DNA from: Thermoplasmata archaeon
GTDB lineage: Archaea; Thermoplasmatota; Thermoplasmata; Thermoplasmatales; Thermoplasmataceae
Length of the DNA: 13,409 bases
Assembly: GCA_021827885.1 (NCBI GenBank)
Contig: JAKAUD010000240.1
Span: 1 to 13,409 of the forward strand
Direction: 5' to 3'
Part shown: in pieces, positions 1 to 8,976 of the stretch
Layout: each line of letters starts with the position of its first letter
How positions within the stretch are numbered: the first letter of the stretch is position 1
The notes under the pieces: model-generated
Told to the model about the DNA's origin: nothing
Database searches by the model: none
What the model saw: the letters and a program-made list of their open reading frames with translations, nothing else
Position numbers and translations under genes: made by a program

Positions 1-59
1 ATGTCAAATGCCTCCTCTATCCTCTTCGGCGCAAAATATTCAAACGAGGATGGGTTCAT
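1..59 (-). CDS. Start of a molybdopterin dehydrogenase FAD-binding subunit (CoxM/CutM-like), partial
   Basis: Only the first 19 codons lie in the window. They read MNPSSFEYFAPKRIEEAFD, which matches the usual opening of the FAD-binding medium subunit of CO/xanthine dehydrogenase-type molybdenum hydroxylases (FEY-x-APK-x-x-EEA). In that family this subunit passes electrons from the molybdenum subunit through FAD. The ATG at 59-57 is supported by an AT-rich box (TTAAATAT, 86-79) about 24 nt upstream, so the message would be leaderless. Too little is present to tell which substrate the enzyme uses; the call rests on a short N-terminal signature. Confidence 0.6.
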   Translation of the reverse strand, partial: MNPSSFEYFAPKRIEEAFD

Positions 60-78
60 AATTGCCTAACGAAAGACG

Positions 79-86
79 ATATTTAA
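79..86 (-). promoter_or_regulatory. Putative archaeal TATA box for the CoxM-like gene
   Basis: TTAAATAT on the minus strand is centred about 24 nt before the ATG at position 59. This spacing places the transcription start at or next to the start codon. The box lies just past the stop codon of the MFS remnant. Confidence 0.4.
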
Positions 87-89
87 CGT

Positions 90-965
90 TTACGAGCGTG
101 AAATAATGGGTTTTTGGATCATGAGGAGATAGGGTGAGCTCGGTACGACCCCTAACCCTCTTGAGCAATTTCTCATCTCCCCCCTGCTCTTCATCAGGGA
201 TGTCACTGCGCCGATGAATGCAAGTACTGAGGATATCAACATAACGATACCGAAACCATTGACAAAACTCTCATAGAATAGAGGCATGATTGTTACTTTG
301 GTTCCGGAAAACATTCCGATTATGAGTGATCTGGGCATGTAAAGTGTGAGAACCATCATTACAACAACAATACTCGTCATCTGCCCGGTGAATCTCATCG
401 TGCCAAGGAACCCCGAAGTTATGCCCGAATCTTCTCTTCTTACCGAACACATAACGGAATTGGTGTTAGATGAAGAGAACAAACCAAACCCAACGCCAAT
501 CATCCTCAGGAGAATCATTATGCCGCCCCGCGTTTCGTGAACAAGAAGAAAGAGCTGCAGGAATGACGCTCCTATTATAACCATGCCAGATGAAGCTATC
601 AACCTTGATCCGAGGTTGTCTGTGAGTTTTCCGGCAACAGGTGAGAGCAAGACCATCAGAACCGGTTCGGAAGTATTATCAATCCGCTAAGGAATGGACC
701 TACAAGCAGGATAACCTGAAGGTATATTGAAAAAACGAGAACTATTGAAAAGGTGCTGATGAAGTTTAGGAACGCGGTTGCATTCGAGGCGACAAAAGTC
801 CAGTTTCGCCTGAAGACCGACGGTGGGATAATTGGGTTTTCCGCCCTCGTCTCGTAATGCAGGAATAGGATAAGGAAGAGAAGTGATAGTTACGGAAAGT
901 AGACAAGGCGCAGGTATCCGAATATGTCGCCAAATGCTGCATAGGTTGTCAGCAGGACGATGAAC
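90..965 (-). pseudogene. Decayed MFS (DHA2/EmrB-QacA-like) drug-efflux transporter
   Basis: The 90-656 stretch reads as the C-terminal half of an MFS exporter: a loop with SPVAGKLTDNLGSR (the GxLxDxxGxR-type motif A), then several hydrophobic helices. Upstream, 657 to about 965, the same protein continues in another frame with recognisable hydrophobic segments (LFIVLLTTYAAFGDIFGYLR, then a part beginning IPPSVFRRNWTFVA). That part contains an in-frame TAA after VYFP. A further break occurs near 660-720, around SGLIILP, where a one-base change restores the EPVLMVLLSP continuation. The N-terminal half is absent: the remnant ends abruptly where istB sequence begins. The gene cannot make a full transporter. 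The family call is fair and the exporter substrate is unknown. Confidence 0.75.
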
Positions 966-1432
966 AGGGAGAATGTTGTGTTCCTTGGTCCACCGGGTGT
1001 AGGTAAAACACATCTGTCAGTGGCACTGGGAATGAGGGCACTCCAGTCCGAAATTATAACGTATTACATATCTGCTGTCAAGCTGGTGCAGTTTCTGAGG
1101 TAGGAATACCTGAGAGACAGGCTTAACATTCTCCTCAGGGCTATTCAAGGTATGCGCTCATGATAGTGGATGAGATCGGTTATCTCCCATTGAATCGCGA
1201 GGAGTCGAATCTCCTGTTCCAGTTTGTCTCGTACAGGTATGAGAAATCATCCACGATATTCTCCTCAAACAAGTCGTTCTCAGAATGGGGTGAGGTCAAT
1301 GGCGATCAGGTGATGGCGTCAGCCATCCTGGACAGGATACTGCATCACTGCACAGTGTTGAACATCAAAGGTGAGTCTTACAGGCTCAAAGACCGGCGGA
1401 AGGGCAATCCTCCGCCTTACGGGGAGAAGTGA
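966..1432 (+). pseudogene. IstB-type ATPase of an IS21-family element, truncated and frameshifted
   Basis: IstB is the AAA+ helper ATPase that works with the IstA transposase of IS21 elements. Visible here are Walker A (GPPGVGKTHL, near 990-1020), Walker B (MIVDEIGYLPL, near 1160-1192) and the sensor-like segment STIFSSNKSF followed by EWGE, AILDRILHH and GESYRLKDRRKG, all typical of IstB. The region before Walker A is missing. An in-frame TAG lies at 1101-1103, and the reading frame changes between about 1110 and 1139, so the protein is broken. No istA is present. The stop is at 1430-1432. Confidence 0.88.
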
Positions 1433-1509
1433 AAAGGAGATGGAAAACATAAATATGGGTGGACAGATTTCATCTGCCGATTTTGGACAATTTTCACTTG
1501 GCGTTTACA
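966..1509 (+). mobile_element. 5'-truncated IS21-family insertion sequence remnant
   Basis: After the istB stop the sequence carries two similar units, TGGACAGATTT (1460-1470) and TGGACAATTTT (1484-1494), 24 nt apart. It then reaches TTTACA, ending at about 1509. IS21 elements commonly have repeated motifs near their ends and terminate in CA, so 1509 is a plausible right terminus. The left end and istA are missing; the element starts abruptly inside MFS sequence at about 965. The exact terminus is inferred. Confidence 0.6.
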
Positions 1510-1516
1510 CTAACTG

Positions 1517-1563
1517 GTCCTGCATTTTTCTCTCCTCTGAATCTTAATTGTGCAGGACTTTTT
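1517..1563. terminator. Inverted repeat followed by a T-run; possible terminator
   Basis: GTCCTGCA (1517-1524) pairs with TGCAGGAC (1551-1558) across a 26-nt loop, and TTTTT follows on the plus strand (1559-1563). The geometry would suit termination of plus-strand istB transcription. It also lies about 85 nt past the stop of the minus-strand defence operon. The loop is long and archaeal termination depends mostly on T-tracts, so function is uncertain. The rest of 1510-1643 is AT-rich with no gene visible. Confidence 0.3.
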
Positions 1564-1643
1564 CAATTTTACAGCAGATTAAATACACTATCATTGAATA
1601 GATTTATTTCATTAATATTAACAGCGAGATTACGAGCCAGTTT

Positions 1644-2453
1644 TTAGGTCTTCATAACTATTCTATTTCCATCCTCACAGTACTTAAGGTGAAGACACTT
1701 CTTGCATTTGTTAAATTCTGGTTTTGGCTGCAGAATCTCTTCTTGGTAAATACCGTTAAGTTCCTTAATCTGAGATTTTATCGTCTCCATAGTTTCTTTC
1801 TCTTTTTCTTTGGAGAATTTACCTCTTATCCTTCTGCCTGTCCTTAAGTTAACGACCTGCAAGATAACTCTTTCCGGGTCTATGCCATAATAATGGGTAG
1901 CCCATAAGCCATAGGTTGATACCTGGAAAGATTCGACAAAATCATCATGGGTTGTACTTGTTTTCCAATCAGTTATTACAAGATTTCCAGCATGATCTTT
2001 GGTTACAAGATCAGGTTTTACCAATAACCTATAGCCTTCAATATTTAATTCAAAAAGTCTCTCATGTGTAACATACCGGTCATTAGCGAAAGTCGACCAG
2101 ATATAAAGAAAAAAATTTTCAAGGAGTATATTGAATGATCTTTCAATCTTTGGTCCAAAAGTGTCATCGGTCTCTGTTCCATTTACGTACTCTGTTATAA
2201 TATCATTCCTATTCTTCCAAACCTTTCTTATAAGGCTAATCCCGACCTGCTTTACTTCTTTATCTGAGACAGAGTTGTCTTTGGTCCACATATCTATTAA
2301 AAACGAAATTGATTGATGTACAGAAGTCCCAAGCAAAGAATGCAAAGGAACAAGATTTCTTGGCTCTCCCTTCGAATGTTCATCAAGCCATAAGGCCTTT
2401 GGACAGCTTTCAAATGCCCGAAATCTACTGAAAGACCAGGTTTTGTCTGCCAT
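1644..2453 (-). CDS. Cas4/AddB-like PD-(D/E)XK nuclease with probable Fe-S cluster, last gene of the Druantia-like operon
   Basis: This 269-aa protein has the full active-site pattern of RecB/Cas4-type nucleases. It shows GTSVHQSI with His46, KPDLV with Asp148, ITDWKTS with Asp162 and Lys164, and QVSTY (Gln177-x3-Tyr181). Cys17 in the N-terminal FESCPKALW, together with Cys250, Cys253 and Cys259 in CKKCLHLKYC near the C-terminus, forms the one-plus-three cysteine layout that holds a [4Fe-4S] cluster in Cas4 and AddB. Family members cut single- or double-stranded DNA ends. The gene starts with ATG 23 nt after the druE stop on the same strand and has only a weak ribosome-binding site, so it is probably read through from the operon. 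No cas1, cas2 or CRISPR array is nearby, so a role in spacer acquisition is not suggested. More likely it supplies DNA cleavage for the helicase system (inference). Confidence 0.85.
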   Translation of the reverse strand: MADKTWSFSRFRAFESCPKALWLDEHSKGEPRNLVPLHSLLGTSVHQSISFLIDMWTKDNSVSDKEVKQVGISLIRKVWKNRNDIITEYVNGTETDDTFGPKIERSFNILLENFFLYIWSTFANDRYVTHERLFELNIEGYRLLVKPDLVTKDHAGNLVITDWKTSTTHDDFVESFQVSTYGLWATHYYGIDPERVILQVVNLRTGRRIRGKFSKEKEKETMETIKSQIKELNGIYQEEILQPKPEFNKCKKCLHLKYCEDGNRIVMKT

Positions 2454-2476
2454 ATCGATTCACACATTCAATGAAG

Positions 2477-5400
2477 TTAATTCAAACGACTCATAATTCG
2501 GCCTGCAACAGTAGGCAACGAATGAAGCAATTCAAAATCAGAGGCATAAACAACGGAGTTTGTTGTGATCTGGGTTTGTGTCATGCATGATTTCAAATAT
2601 ACTTCCACTTCCTTCCCATTTAACTTAACACTTAGGTTGGCAGATTCACTCTGGCTTTTTGTTTGTAAATTTACGTTCATTAACTTTAGAGTCTTGTCGA
2701 GTCTGTTTAAGAATATTTTGGTATGCGCTTTACTTGGAACAGGCATTGCTCCAGTTGACAGATAATTTAATAAACCTAATGCCAAATTCCTATCTAGCTT
2801 TTCGTGCCAAATCCTATTCGTATAAGTTCTAAGACAAGAAGGGCAAGATTGTTCGCATTCGCATTCAGAAAGTAATGATTTAGTTGCCTGCAGAACCTCC
2901 TCAAATCTCTCAAAAACACTTCCAGAGAACCCTGCTCCACCTGAAGTTGTATCGTATAAGAAGAATTCTACATACCCTTTTATTCCTTTATTCGTATCTT
3001 CCGTAGTAGCACCTAGGATCCTATAATTTCCTGATAATTCTCTAGGATCTATTGTGAGTGTTCTTGTTGCTCCTATGACCAAGGCCTCAGAAAGTGATTG
3101 GCAGGCTGTTTCGAACCAAGGCTCATAATATTCAAATATTAAGTCGCCGGTAAATTTTACCCTTAGTACGGTAATATCAGAGTGAAAAGAGAAACCAAGA
3201 GATGTCACTATAGGAGAACTTCCCGGGCACTGATTGGATATTCTCGATCCTTTGCTATATACTGGATACGGTCGGTTATGTGATTTAGATAATGTCTCCT
3301 TATCTCCAATTGTGCCACATTCTGTGCAAATCATGAACCCCTCTTCGTTAGGACCAAAATTAACAACCTCCAATTCTTTGTCTCGGCCGTGATATACAAT
3401 TCCATGTTTTGTCCCAAAAGAGTTGGTAATACCTACATCTTCGTTCTCATTTGATGATAGAGGAAATTTAGCAGCTTGAGCGTAAATTCTATCCTTCTCC
3501 TTCTTTTCGCCTTCTACAACTTTCCTGTCTTTAATTTCAGGTGAAAATCCTTCTGGTTTATATATTCTCACTGACTTTATCGGAGCTTCACAAGAAGTAA
3601 TTCTGCACTTCTCATTAGACTGAGACAAATCAACATTATTTTCTGTTAGAACGGTTTTGCACCTTGTACAATAATTCAACCACTTAAGAGAATTCCACTC
3701 AACTTTTCTTGCCCTATTAATAGAGTCTCTTGGAAATGATAAATAAAGTCCATAGGAGGTATATGTTTTCTTATCAACAACTATCTGTCGGCTTGGAACA
3801 TATTCCGATAAGGCTTGTTTGAGGTCCTGTCCAATTTCATATTTCGTTTTAACTCTATTCCCAGTAGGATTATTGTCGAATACAGCAAAAGTACAGACGT
3901 CTATCGGAAAAGAGAATGTAGGAAGCAGAGCAGAGTCCAACAATGCTGAAAGTAAGTTATAATCCCCCTCATCGGTTGAATTCCAATAATTGGTTGTTGA
4001 CAATTTAATCAAAGAAGCAACGAAGTTAGTGGCAGTTTCCCTTATGAAATCCTCCTTCCAATACGGATTATTAGAGCGAATCCCTTCCAAACTATCGGGA
4101 AGAATTGTTGCGAGGTTCTCAGAGGTACCCGATTTCTTATCCAGGACCTCTTTTTGGACCCATCCCTGAAATTGCTTTAAAGAAAAGCTCCCATTGCCCA
4201 CGAAAAATTCGGCAGCAGATCCTAACGAACTAAAAACATCTGCTGTTTGCGCAATTGGAGCTTTCTGAAAGAATTTTTGAATTAAAGTCGCATTAACATG
4301 TCGCTCTATTATCTTCTTATTGTTTATGTAAATTATTGGTTCTGCATTTTGTGCCCCGATTAAAAGTTCCGGGTGATTAAAATTGTAAGTTTCGTAGGGC
4401 GAGTTGTCCGCATAGGTTATTATAGTAGACAAGGAAGCCCCCCTTCTTCCTGCTCTTCCTGCCCTTTGCTGATAATTTGTCGGCAAAGGAGGGATTGTTC
4501 TCATACCCACTCCAGTTAAACTTCCAATATCTATTCCAACCTCCATAGTTGTCGTAGAACTCAAAATATCAACTGGCTGTTCATTTGTCTTCTCATTTAT
4601 CATGATATCTTGAAAAAGTAGTTCGTATCTTTCAGACGGTGAAAATATATCAGATACATCCTTAGAAGATATCTGAGCTGAATGCTCTTCAGACCTTAAT
4701 GTGAATGGTTTGCGTATCCCATTAAATATATCTTTGCAAGGATCTCTAAACAATTCTTTTCTAGCTGTTAGATGCATATCGTCTAATGCAACCTTTTCAA
4801 TCTCTCCCCCACATTGTTCACATCTTCCATTTATTCCTATTGGAGTAAACTCATGGCAACCTTTACATCTATACCAATCATCGAAAAGAGCAGGATGAAA
4901 AGAAACTGCCTTCGGGTTAAGAAAATATCTTTGCTTGCCGTTCACATCAAAGAGTCTTGGTATTCTCATTCCATTAATTTCATGAGTCTTGATTAAGCTC
5001 ATCCCAAAAGTCTTGATTTGATCTTGTGTTAGTTCAAGATCAACAAGTTGAAAAATATCTTTGGGAATTAACTCGTCATTTCCTAATCCTTCTCCGCCTG
5101 ATCTAGGCCAACCTGTAGGTTTATTAAGGCTTTGTCGTGTCAGCTCTCTGTCTATATCGCTAATATGATCTTTGTCAAAGGCCTCTTCAGAGAGCGCATT
5201 TTGTATTATATGAAGAAGCAGACCTTTCAAGATGTCAACCCCAATACCAACGTTTTTCGTTTTAATAGCTTCAAATACTAAATCGGAAGGTTCTACATAG
5301 GCTGTGAGTACTGCCCTCATGGAATAGTATTTGTTCCCCAATAATCTTAAGAATGCTCTGTTAAACTGTGATGGTCGCTCGCTGTTCATTCGGTCGTAGA

Positions 5401-7924
5401 AATCCTCATCTCCAATTAATTCTTCAACGGTTTCGTTATATTCTGCTGCTATCTCTTCAAGCATATTTTTAGAAGTCTCGAACAAAGTCCTTGAGCCTTC
5501 ATAATTGTCTACAGAATCTTCATCATCAAAGAACCCAACATTGTATTTACCAGAAAGTACCAAGAAAATAGGATATAATGAATTCAAGGTCTTTCCTTGA
5601 GCAGTCTTAATGACTTCCATTACCATTTCTCTAAAAGAATCTCTCTCTACGGATCTCTGCAAATCTCTGGCCAATCTTGCTGCTTTTTGCCTTCCATCTG
5701 AAAAGCACAAAACCTTTTTACCTCGATTCGGCAAATTTTCTTTTTTTGGGTCAGGCGGCTGGATTAAAAAAAGTTCTTTGGTAATATTCGCGAATGGCTC
5801 TTCCCCCTTGGTTTCAAGATCCATTATTGATATTTCGGTGTTTGAACCTCTTCTCTTCCTTCCACAAGCTGGGCATCTCTTCCAACTCCAGAGTGTGCTG
5901 TAGTTGTTTGACTCTGGATCAGTCATTTCCTGAGGCATCCATACTGTTATGAAATCTGGATCGTCTTCTTTATTAGGGTCTTCTGTGATGTGACCAGTAT
6001 ATATATTCAAGAAACTCTTTGGTGTCCTATCAAAGAGAGAAGATGGCCCCTCTTTACTTCTGTCCGGGTCCTTACGAGGTTCCTCCATTAATATGTGCAA
6101 CTCATCGTATTCACTAGCTGCAGCGTTTGTATTGTACTTTCCCTTTTGAATCTCGTCCCAAAGAAATACCATGTCCAACGCAGCATCTGTCGATTTTCTG
6201 TACGCCTTAATATATGCAGACCCGCAATCCCTGTCTGTCAGAAGTTCGAAAACACGTGCACCACATTCACATTGGAATCTTGGTTCTGTGTACATTTTGC
6301 CTAATAGTCTGTTGTTTTCATCATTCACCCTCTTAGCGTTACAATTTGGACTTACGCAAATATACAATTTTGGTAAACCCTTAAAGAAAATGTGGATTCT
6401 TGAAGGTAGTAATTTCTCTCCACCCTCAAGGGTAGCTTTACTTGAGAGAAGTAAAATATTGAGTGTTGCATCTTCAGAAGTTCTTATGTTACTATTTGGG
6501 AACAGGGTTTTACTGAGAGAACTAAGGCTAGTTGGTTTTTCAGTTATCCTGTCATATAGAGCCCTAAAAAGTCTTTCGCTAATTAGTTTCTCACCTAATT
6601 TATTCCCGAAGTCCTCACTCTCTGGAGAAAATTTTAATTCCCATTTTAGGCCATCAACAATATCATGAACCACTTCATCCGTATCATCTTTTAAGGTAGT
6701 GAGACTATCAATATCAAGGTCATCGAAAAGTTGTGTTCGGGCCTCTAATTGTATTCTTTCAGCTGTTATGACTTCAAAAGTATGCCTGTCAGCACCAGTA
6801 AGACTAGAACCAAATAATCCCCCCATATTCTTCAATTTTTTCGGATCTCCCAGTGAGGCGCTACTCAAAATGAATCTGACCCTATCTTGTTCAATACCTA
6901 GATGATTTAGCAGTCTTCTAACGAGCATCGCTACTTCTGCACCCTGTGCTCCTCTGTATAAATGGGCTTCATCTATAACAAGGAGTAATTGATTTTTCTC
7001 ATCTGCGTTTAACCATTCTCTTGTACTCTCAAAGAAAGGTTGTTCAATGGGTCTCAGAAGCATATATTCAAGCATCGAGTAGTTTGTAATCAGAAGATCT
7101 GGAACTCCCCCATTTTTGTTTGGAAATAACATTTCCTGTCTTGTATATAGTTCACTGTCGCCAGGTTGAGTCCTGTATCTTTCTTTCTTTGTTCTTCCAC
7201 TACTGAATCCTTCCAAATCTTTTGTCGGGATGTGACCTTTCTGGTTTAACTCTTGATAAAGGTCTTTATTTTCTTTCTTGAGTTTCACAAAATAGTCTAT
7301 GACCGGCCTAATTCTGTAATCGTTCTTCTTCTCGTCATAAACTCCGTGATATGGGGTTCTGCTAGTATACATTCCAAATTGTATTTTTCTGCCAAACATT
7401 CCTCGTATCGCTTGAGAACCAGAACTACTTCCGAATAGCCTTCTTATCCTTGCAAGTTGGTCAGCAACAAGAGCGTTCATTGGATAGAGTACGATGGTTC
7501 TAACCGCCCTCATTTTATTGGATATTCCCCTACTGGCTTCTTTGGCCAACATTCCAATTAATGAAAAGAGAAATATTTCCGTTTTCCCGGAGCCAGTACC
7601 TGTGGATATCACTAGGTTCTTATTACCAGAAAAGAAGCTTTCTAGCGATTTAAACTGGTGTTCATAGGGTGGAAAAACCAATCCTCTATTTTGTAGCTCT
7701 TTCAATATGGTTTTTACACTATTTTCAACATCTAGTTCGTCGAACCCCTTTCCAGATTTGTATCTCGGAGACCCTTCTATCCAAGGTTCAGTAAAAACAG
7801 TTCCCTCTTCCATCAACTGTCTTCGCTCTTTTATCAACCGTTCATTAGAAATGTGGTAGGTCGCTTCTAAAAACTCTATATGCCTTCTACGTATTGATCT
7901 AATTGCATCTGCAGCCGATACCAA
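2477..7924 (-). CDS. druE: DruE-like SF2 helicase with C-terminal DUF1998/MZB zinc domain
   Basis: This 1815-aa protein has a split superfamily-2 helicase core. The first lobe holds Walker A STGTGSGKTE (about 107-116), YPMNALVADQ (147-156), TNYSMLEYMLLRP (about 280-292), DEAH (318-321) and SSAS (354-357). The second lobe comes much later, with TTTMEVGIDIGSL (about 1125) and QQRAGRAGRRG (about 1155, with both arginine fingers). The C-terminal DUF1998 module is marked by YDTTSGGAGFS (about 1660) and CECEQSCPSC (about 1690-1700). Extra cysteine pairs occur near 523-567, 684, 1020-1035, 1418-1440 and 1532. Size, the fused helicase-DUF1998 architecture and the druA neighbour point to DruE, the core motor of Druantia antiphage systems. 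DISARM keeps the related helicase and DUF1998 parts in separate genes, so it fits less well. The start is TTG at 7924, two nt after the previous stop, preceded by GAGGAG at good spacing. The frame is intact throughout. Confidence 0.88.
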   Translation of the reverse strand: MVSAADAIRSIRRRHIEFLEATYHISNERLIKERRQLMEEGTVFTEPWIEGSPRYKSGKGFDELDVENSVKTILKELQNRGLVFPPYEHQFKSLESFFSGNKNLVISTGTGSGKTEIFLFSLIGMLAKEASRGISNKMRAVRTIVLYPMNALVADQLARIRRLFGSSSGSQAIRGMFGRKIQFGMYTSRTPYHGVYDEKKNDYRIRPVIDYFVKLKKENKDLYQELNQKGHIPTKDLEGFSSGRTKKERYRTQPGDSELYTRQEMLFPNKNGGVPDLLITNYSMLEYMLLRPIEQPFFESTREWLNADEKNQLLLVIDEAHLYRGAQGAEVAMLVRRLLNHLGIEQDRVRFILSSASLGDPKKLKNMGGLFGSSLTGADRHTFEVITAERIQLEARTQLFDDLDIDSLTTLKDDTDEVVHDIVDGLKWELKFSPESEDFGNKLGEKLISERLFRALYDRITEKPTSLSSLSKTLFPNSNIRTSEDATLNILLLSSKATLEGGEKLLPSRIHIFFKGLPKLYICVSPNCNAKRVNDENNRLLGKMYTEPRFQCECGARVFELLTDRDCGSAYIKAYRKSTDAALDMVFLWDEIQKGKYNTNAAASEYDELHILMEEPRKDPDRSKEGPSSLFDRTPKSFLNIYTGHITEDPNKEDDPDFITVWMPQEMTDPESNNYSTLWSWKRCPACGRKRRGSNTEISIMDLETKGEEPFANITKELFLIQPPDPKKENLPNRGKKVLCFSDGRQKAARLARDLQRSVERDSFREMVMEVIKTAQGKTLNSLYPIFLVLSGKYNVGFFDDEDSVDNYEGSRTLFETSKNMLEEIAAEYNETVEELIGDEDFYDRMNSERPSQFNRAFLRLLGNKYYSMRAVLTAYVEPSDLVFEAIKTKNVGIGVDILKGLLLHIIQNALSEEAFDKDHISDIDRELTRQSLNKPTGWPRSGGEGLGNDELIPKDIFQLVDLELTQDQIKTFGMSLIKTHEINGMRIPRLFDVNGKQRYFLNPKAVSFHPALFDDWYRCKGCHEFTPIGINGRCEQCGGEIEKVALDDMHLTARKELFRDPCKDIFNGIRKPFTLRSEEHSAQISSKDVSDIFSPSERYELLFQDIMINEKTNEQPVDILSSTTTMEVGIDIGSLTGVGMRTIPPLPTNYQQRAGRAGRRGASLSTIITYADNSPYETYNFNHPELLIGAQNAEPIIYINNKKIIERHVNATLIQKFFQKAPIAQTADVFSSLGSAAEFFVGNGSFSLKQFQGWVQKEVLDKKSGTSENLATILPDSLEGIRSNNPYWKEDFIRETATNFVASLIKLSTTNYWNSTDEGDYNLLSALLDSALLPTFSFPIDVCTFAVFDNNPTGNRVKTKYEIGQDLKQALSEYVPSRQIVVDKKTYTSYGLYLSFPRDSINRARKVEWNSLKWLNYCTRCKTVLTENNVDLSQSNEKCRITSCEAPIKSVRIYKPEGFSPEIKDRKVVEGEKKEKDRIYAQAAKFPLSSNENEDVGITNSFGTKHGIVYHGRDKELEVVNFGPNEEGFMICTECGTIGDKETLSKSHNRPYPVYSKGSRISNQCPGSSPIVTSLGFSFHSDITVLRVKFTGDLIFEYYEPWFETACQSLSEALVIGATRTLTIDPRELSGNYRILGATTEDTNKGIKGYVEFFLYDTTSGGAGFSGSVFERFEEVLQATKSLLSECECEQSCPSCLRTYTNRIWHEKLDRNLALGLLNYLSTGAMPVPSKAHTKIFLNRLDKTLKLMNVNLQTKSQSESANLSVKLNGKEVEVYLKSCMTQTQITTNSVVYASDFELLHSLPTVAGRIMSRLN

Positions 7925-7926
7925 AT

Positions 7927-8976
7927 TTATCTCTCCTCAATTTTAATCCATAACTCATTTGAAATCCCTCTGACTTCGTCTAAGAATCTCGATGGGAAAG
8001 TCCAAGAAATTTTCCCATGGCCTTCCGTTTTCCAAATTCCACCTAGTGCGTAGATTAATCTCATATCCGCAGCAGGCGGAACGAAATTCAGACTCAATTT
8101 AACTTCATCGTGATCTTTACTCAAAATGGCTTTCCTTCTGTTATTAAAGAGACTGTCCATGGCCAAACACACTTTTTTGAAGAAGTAATTAGGGATTGTT
8201 ATAGAGAATTCAGTAGAATTTCTGGTTTCAAATTTCAACCTATATATCTTGTTATGTTCGAATTCTGTTTTCCAGAAGGTTAGTGACCCCTCATCTACAC
8301 CAACCTTAATTGGATTTCTTCCGAATAAAAAGTCATAACCTCCTGTGTTTCCAAGATAACCTGTCTCATACTTGTTCGGTACCCATTTTTCTCGTTCATT
8401 GTTTGAAATTAGAAATTCTAAAAAAATGTTAGGGTCCGTCTCAAAGTCAGATTTATCAAGATAATCGTTTCTATCCAATTCAAAAAAATACTGTTTATGT
8501 TTTTCCTTAAAGGTTTCTGAATTCATGCTACGGCTGATTCCATTTACGAAAACTGGTATGCCTATCTCGAATAAGCTATGTGTTGGAAAACCAGAAATCA
8601 ATAGTGAATGCTCCGAATCTATTGTTACATATTTTGACAGGGAAGGGACAATATATCCCTTAGGCAATTTTACTATATCTCCAAGGAAAGTCATATTTGG
8701 TCTGTTTTCACTATCAATAACCTCACTGATTTTGGAGGTTGCATCAACACCAAAGTATTCAAGAAGCGATCTTGATTTTCTAATTGCCCAATTCTTGACC
8801 TGTATTATATGAATTGGCGTAAGATCAGATCGATTATCGATAGACTGGAAAAGAGATAATCTTACTCCCTCTGAGGCAATAGAGTCTATCAATAGTTCTT
8901 CCTTGCTAGGTAGTTTATCCTCTGATACTCCTATGAATCTAGAAACATATTTGGTCACCTCTGTCTCGCTACTCAT
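7927..8976 (-). CDS. Druantia-like operon protein of unknown fold (druC/druD position)
   Basis: I do not recognise a domain in this 349-aa protein. It is soluble-looking, with no signal peptide, membrane helix or cysteine cluster. Aromatic and beta-rich patches dominate the second half (GYLGNTGGYDFLFGRNPIKV, FSITIPNYFFKKVCLAMDSL). It ends in an ALGGIWK segment near residue 310 and a charged tail. Its ATG overlaps the previous gene by 8 nt (ATGAGTAG), and GGGAGGG lies about 11 nt upstream, so translation is coupled. It sits directly before druE with only 2 nt between them. In type I Druantia this slot holds DruC and DruD, which have no well-described catalytic domain; this could be a diverged DruD or DruC, but I cannot assign it from the sequence. 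Partnership with DruE is inferred from gene order and coupling only. Confidence 0.8.
   Translation of the reverse strand: MSSETEVTKYVSRFIGVSEDKLPSKEELLIDSIASEGVRLSLFQSIDNRSDLTPIHIIQVKNWAIRKSRSLLEYFGVDATSKISEVIDSENRPNMTFLGDIVKLPKGYIVPSLSKYVTIDSEHSLLISGFPTHSLFEIGIPVFVNGISRSMNSETFKEKHKQYFFELDRNDYLDKSDFETDPNIFLEFLISNNEREKWVPNKYETGYLGNTGGYDFLFGRNPIKVGVDEGSLTFWKTEFEHNKIYRLKFETRNSTEFSITIPNYFFKKVCLAMDSLFNNRRKAILSKDHDEVKLSLNFVPPAADMRLIYALGGIWKTEGHGKISWTFPSRFLDEVRGISNELWIKIEER

Noticed and set aside
687..1013. Minus-strand 108-codon frame across the MFS/istB junction
   Set aside because: Another frame gives clear MFS-like helices here, and this frame spans the junction of two unrelated sequences.
1459..1647. 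Plus-strand 62-codon frame after istB
   Set aside because: It covers the IS end repeats and an AT-rich spacer, and its translation has no coherent domain.
1644..2453. The nuclease as a CRISPR Cas4
   Set aside because: No repeat-spacer array, cas1 or cas2 occurs in the window, and the gene is attached to the druE operon.
6171..6668. Plus-strand 165-codon open frame inside druE (and other plus-strand frames across 2131-12077)
   Set aside because: These are antisense to strongly supported coding sequence, show no family features, and lack their own convincing starts or promoters.
2477..7924. Assignment of the large helicase to DISARM (DrmA/DrmB)
   Set aside because: The helicase and DUF1998 parts are fused in one 1815-aa protein, and a DUF4338 gene is present. 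No methyltransferase, PLD (DrmC) or SNF2 (DrmD) gene is seen. DruE fits better, though the families are related.
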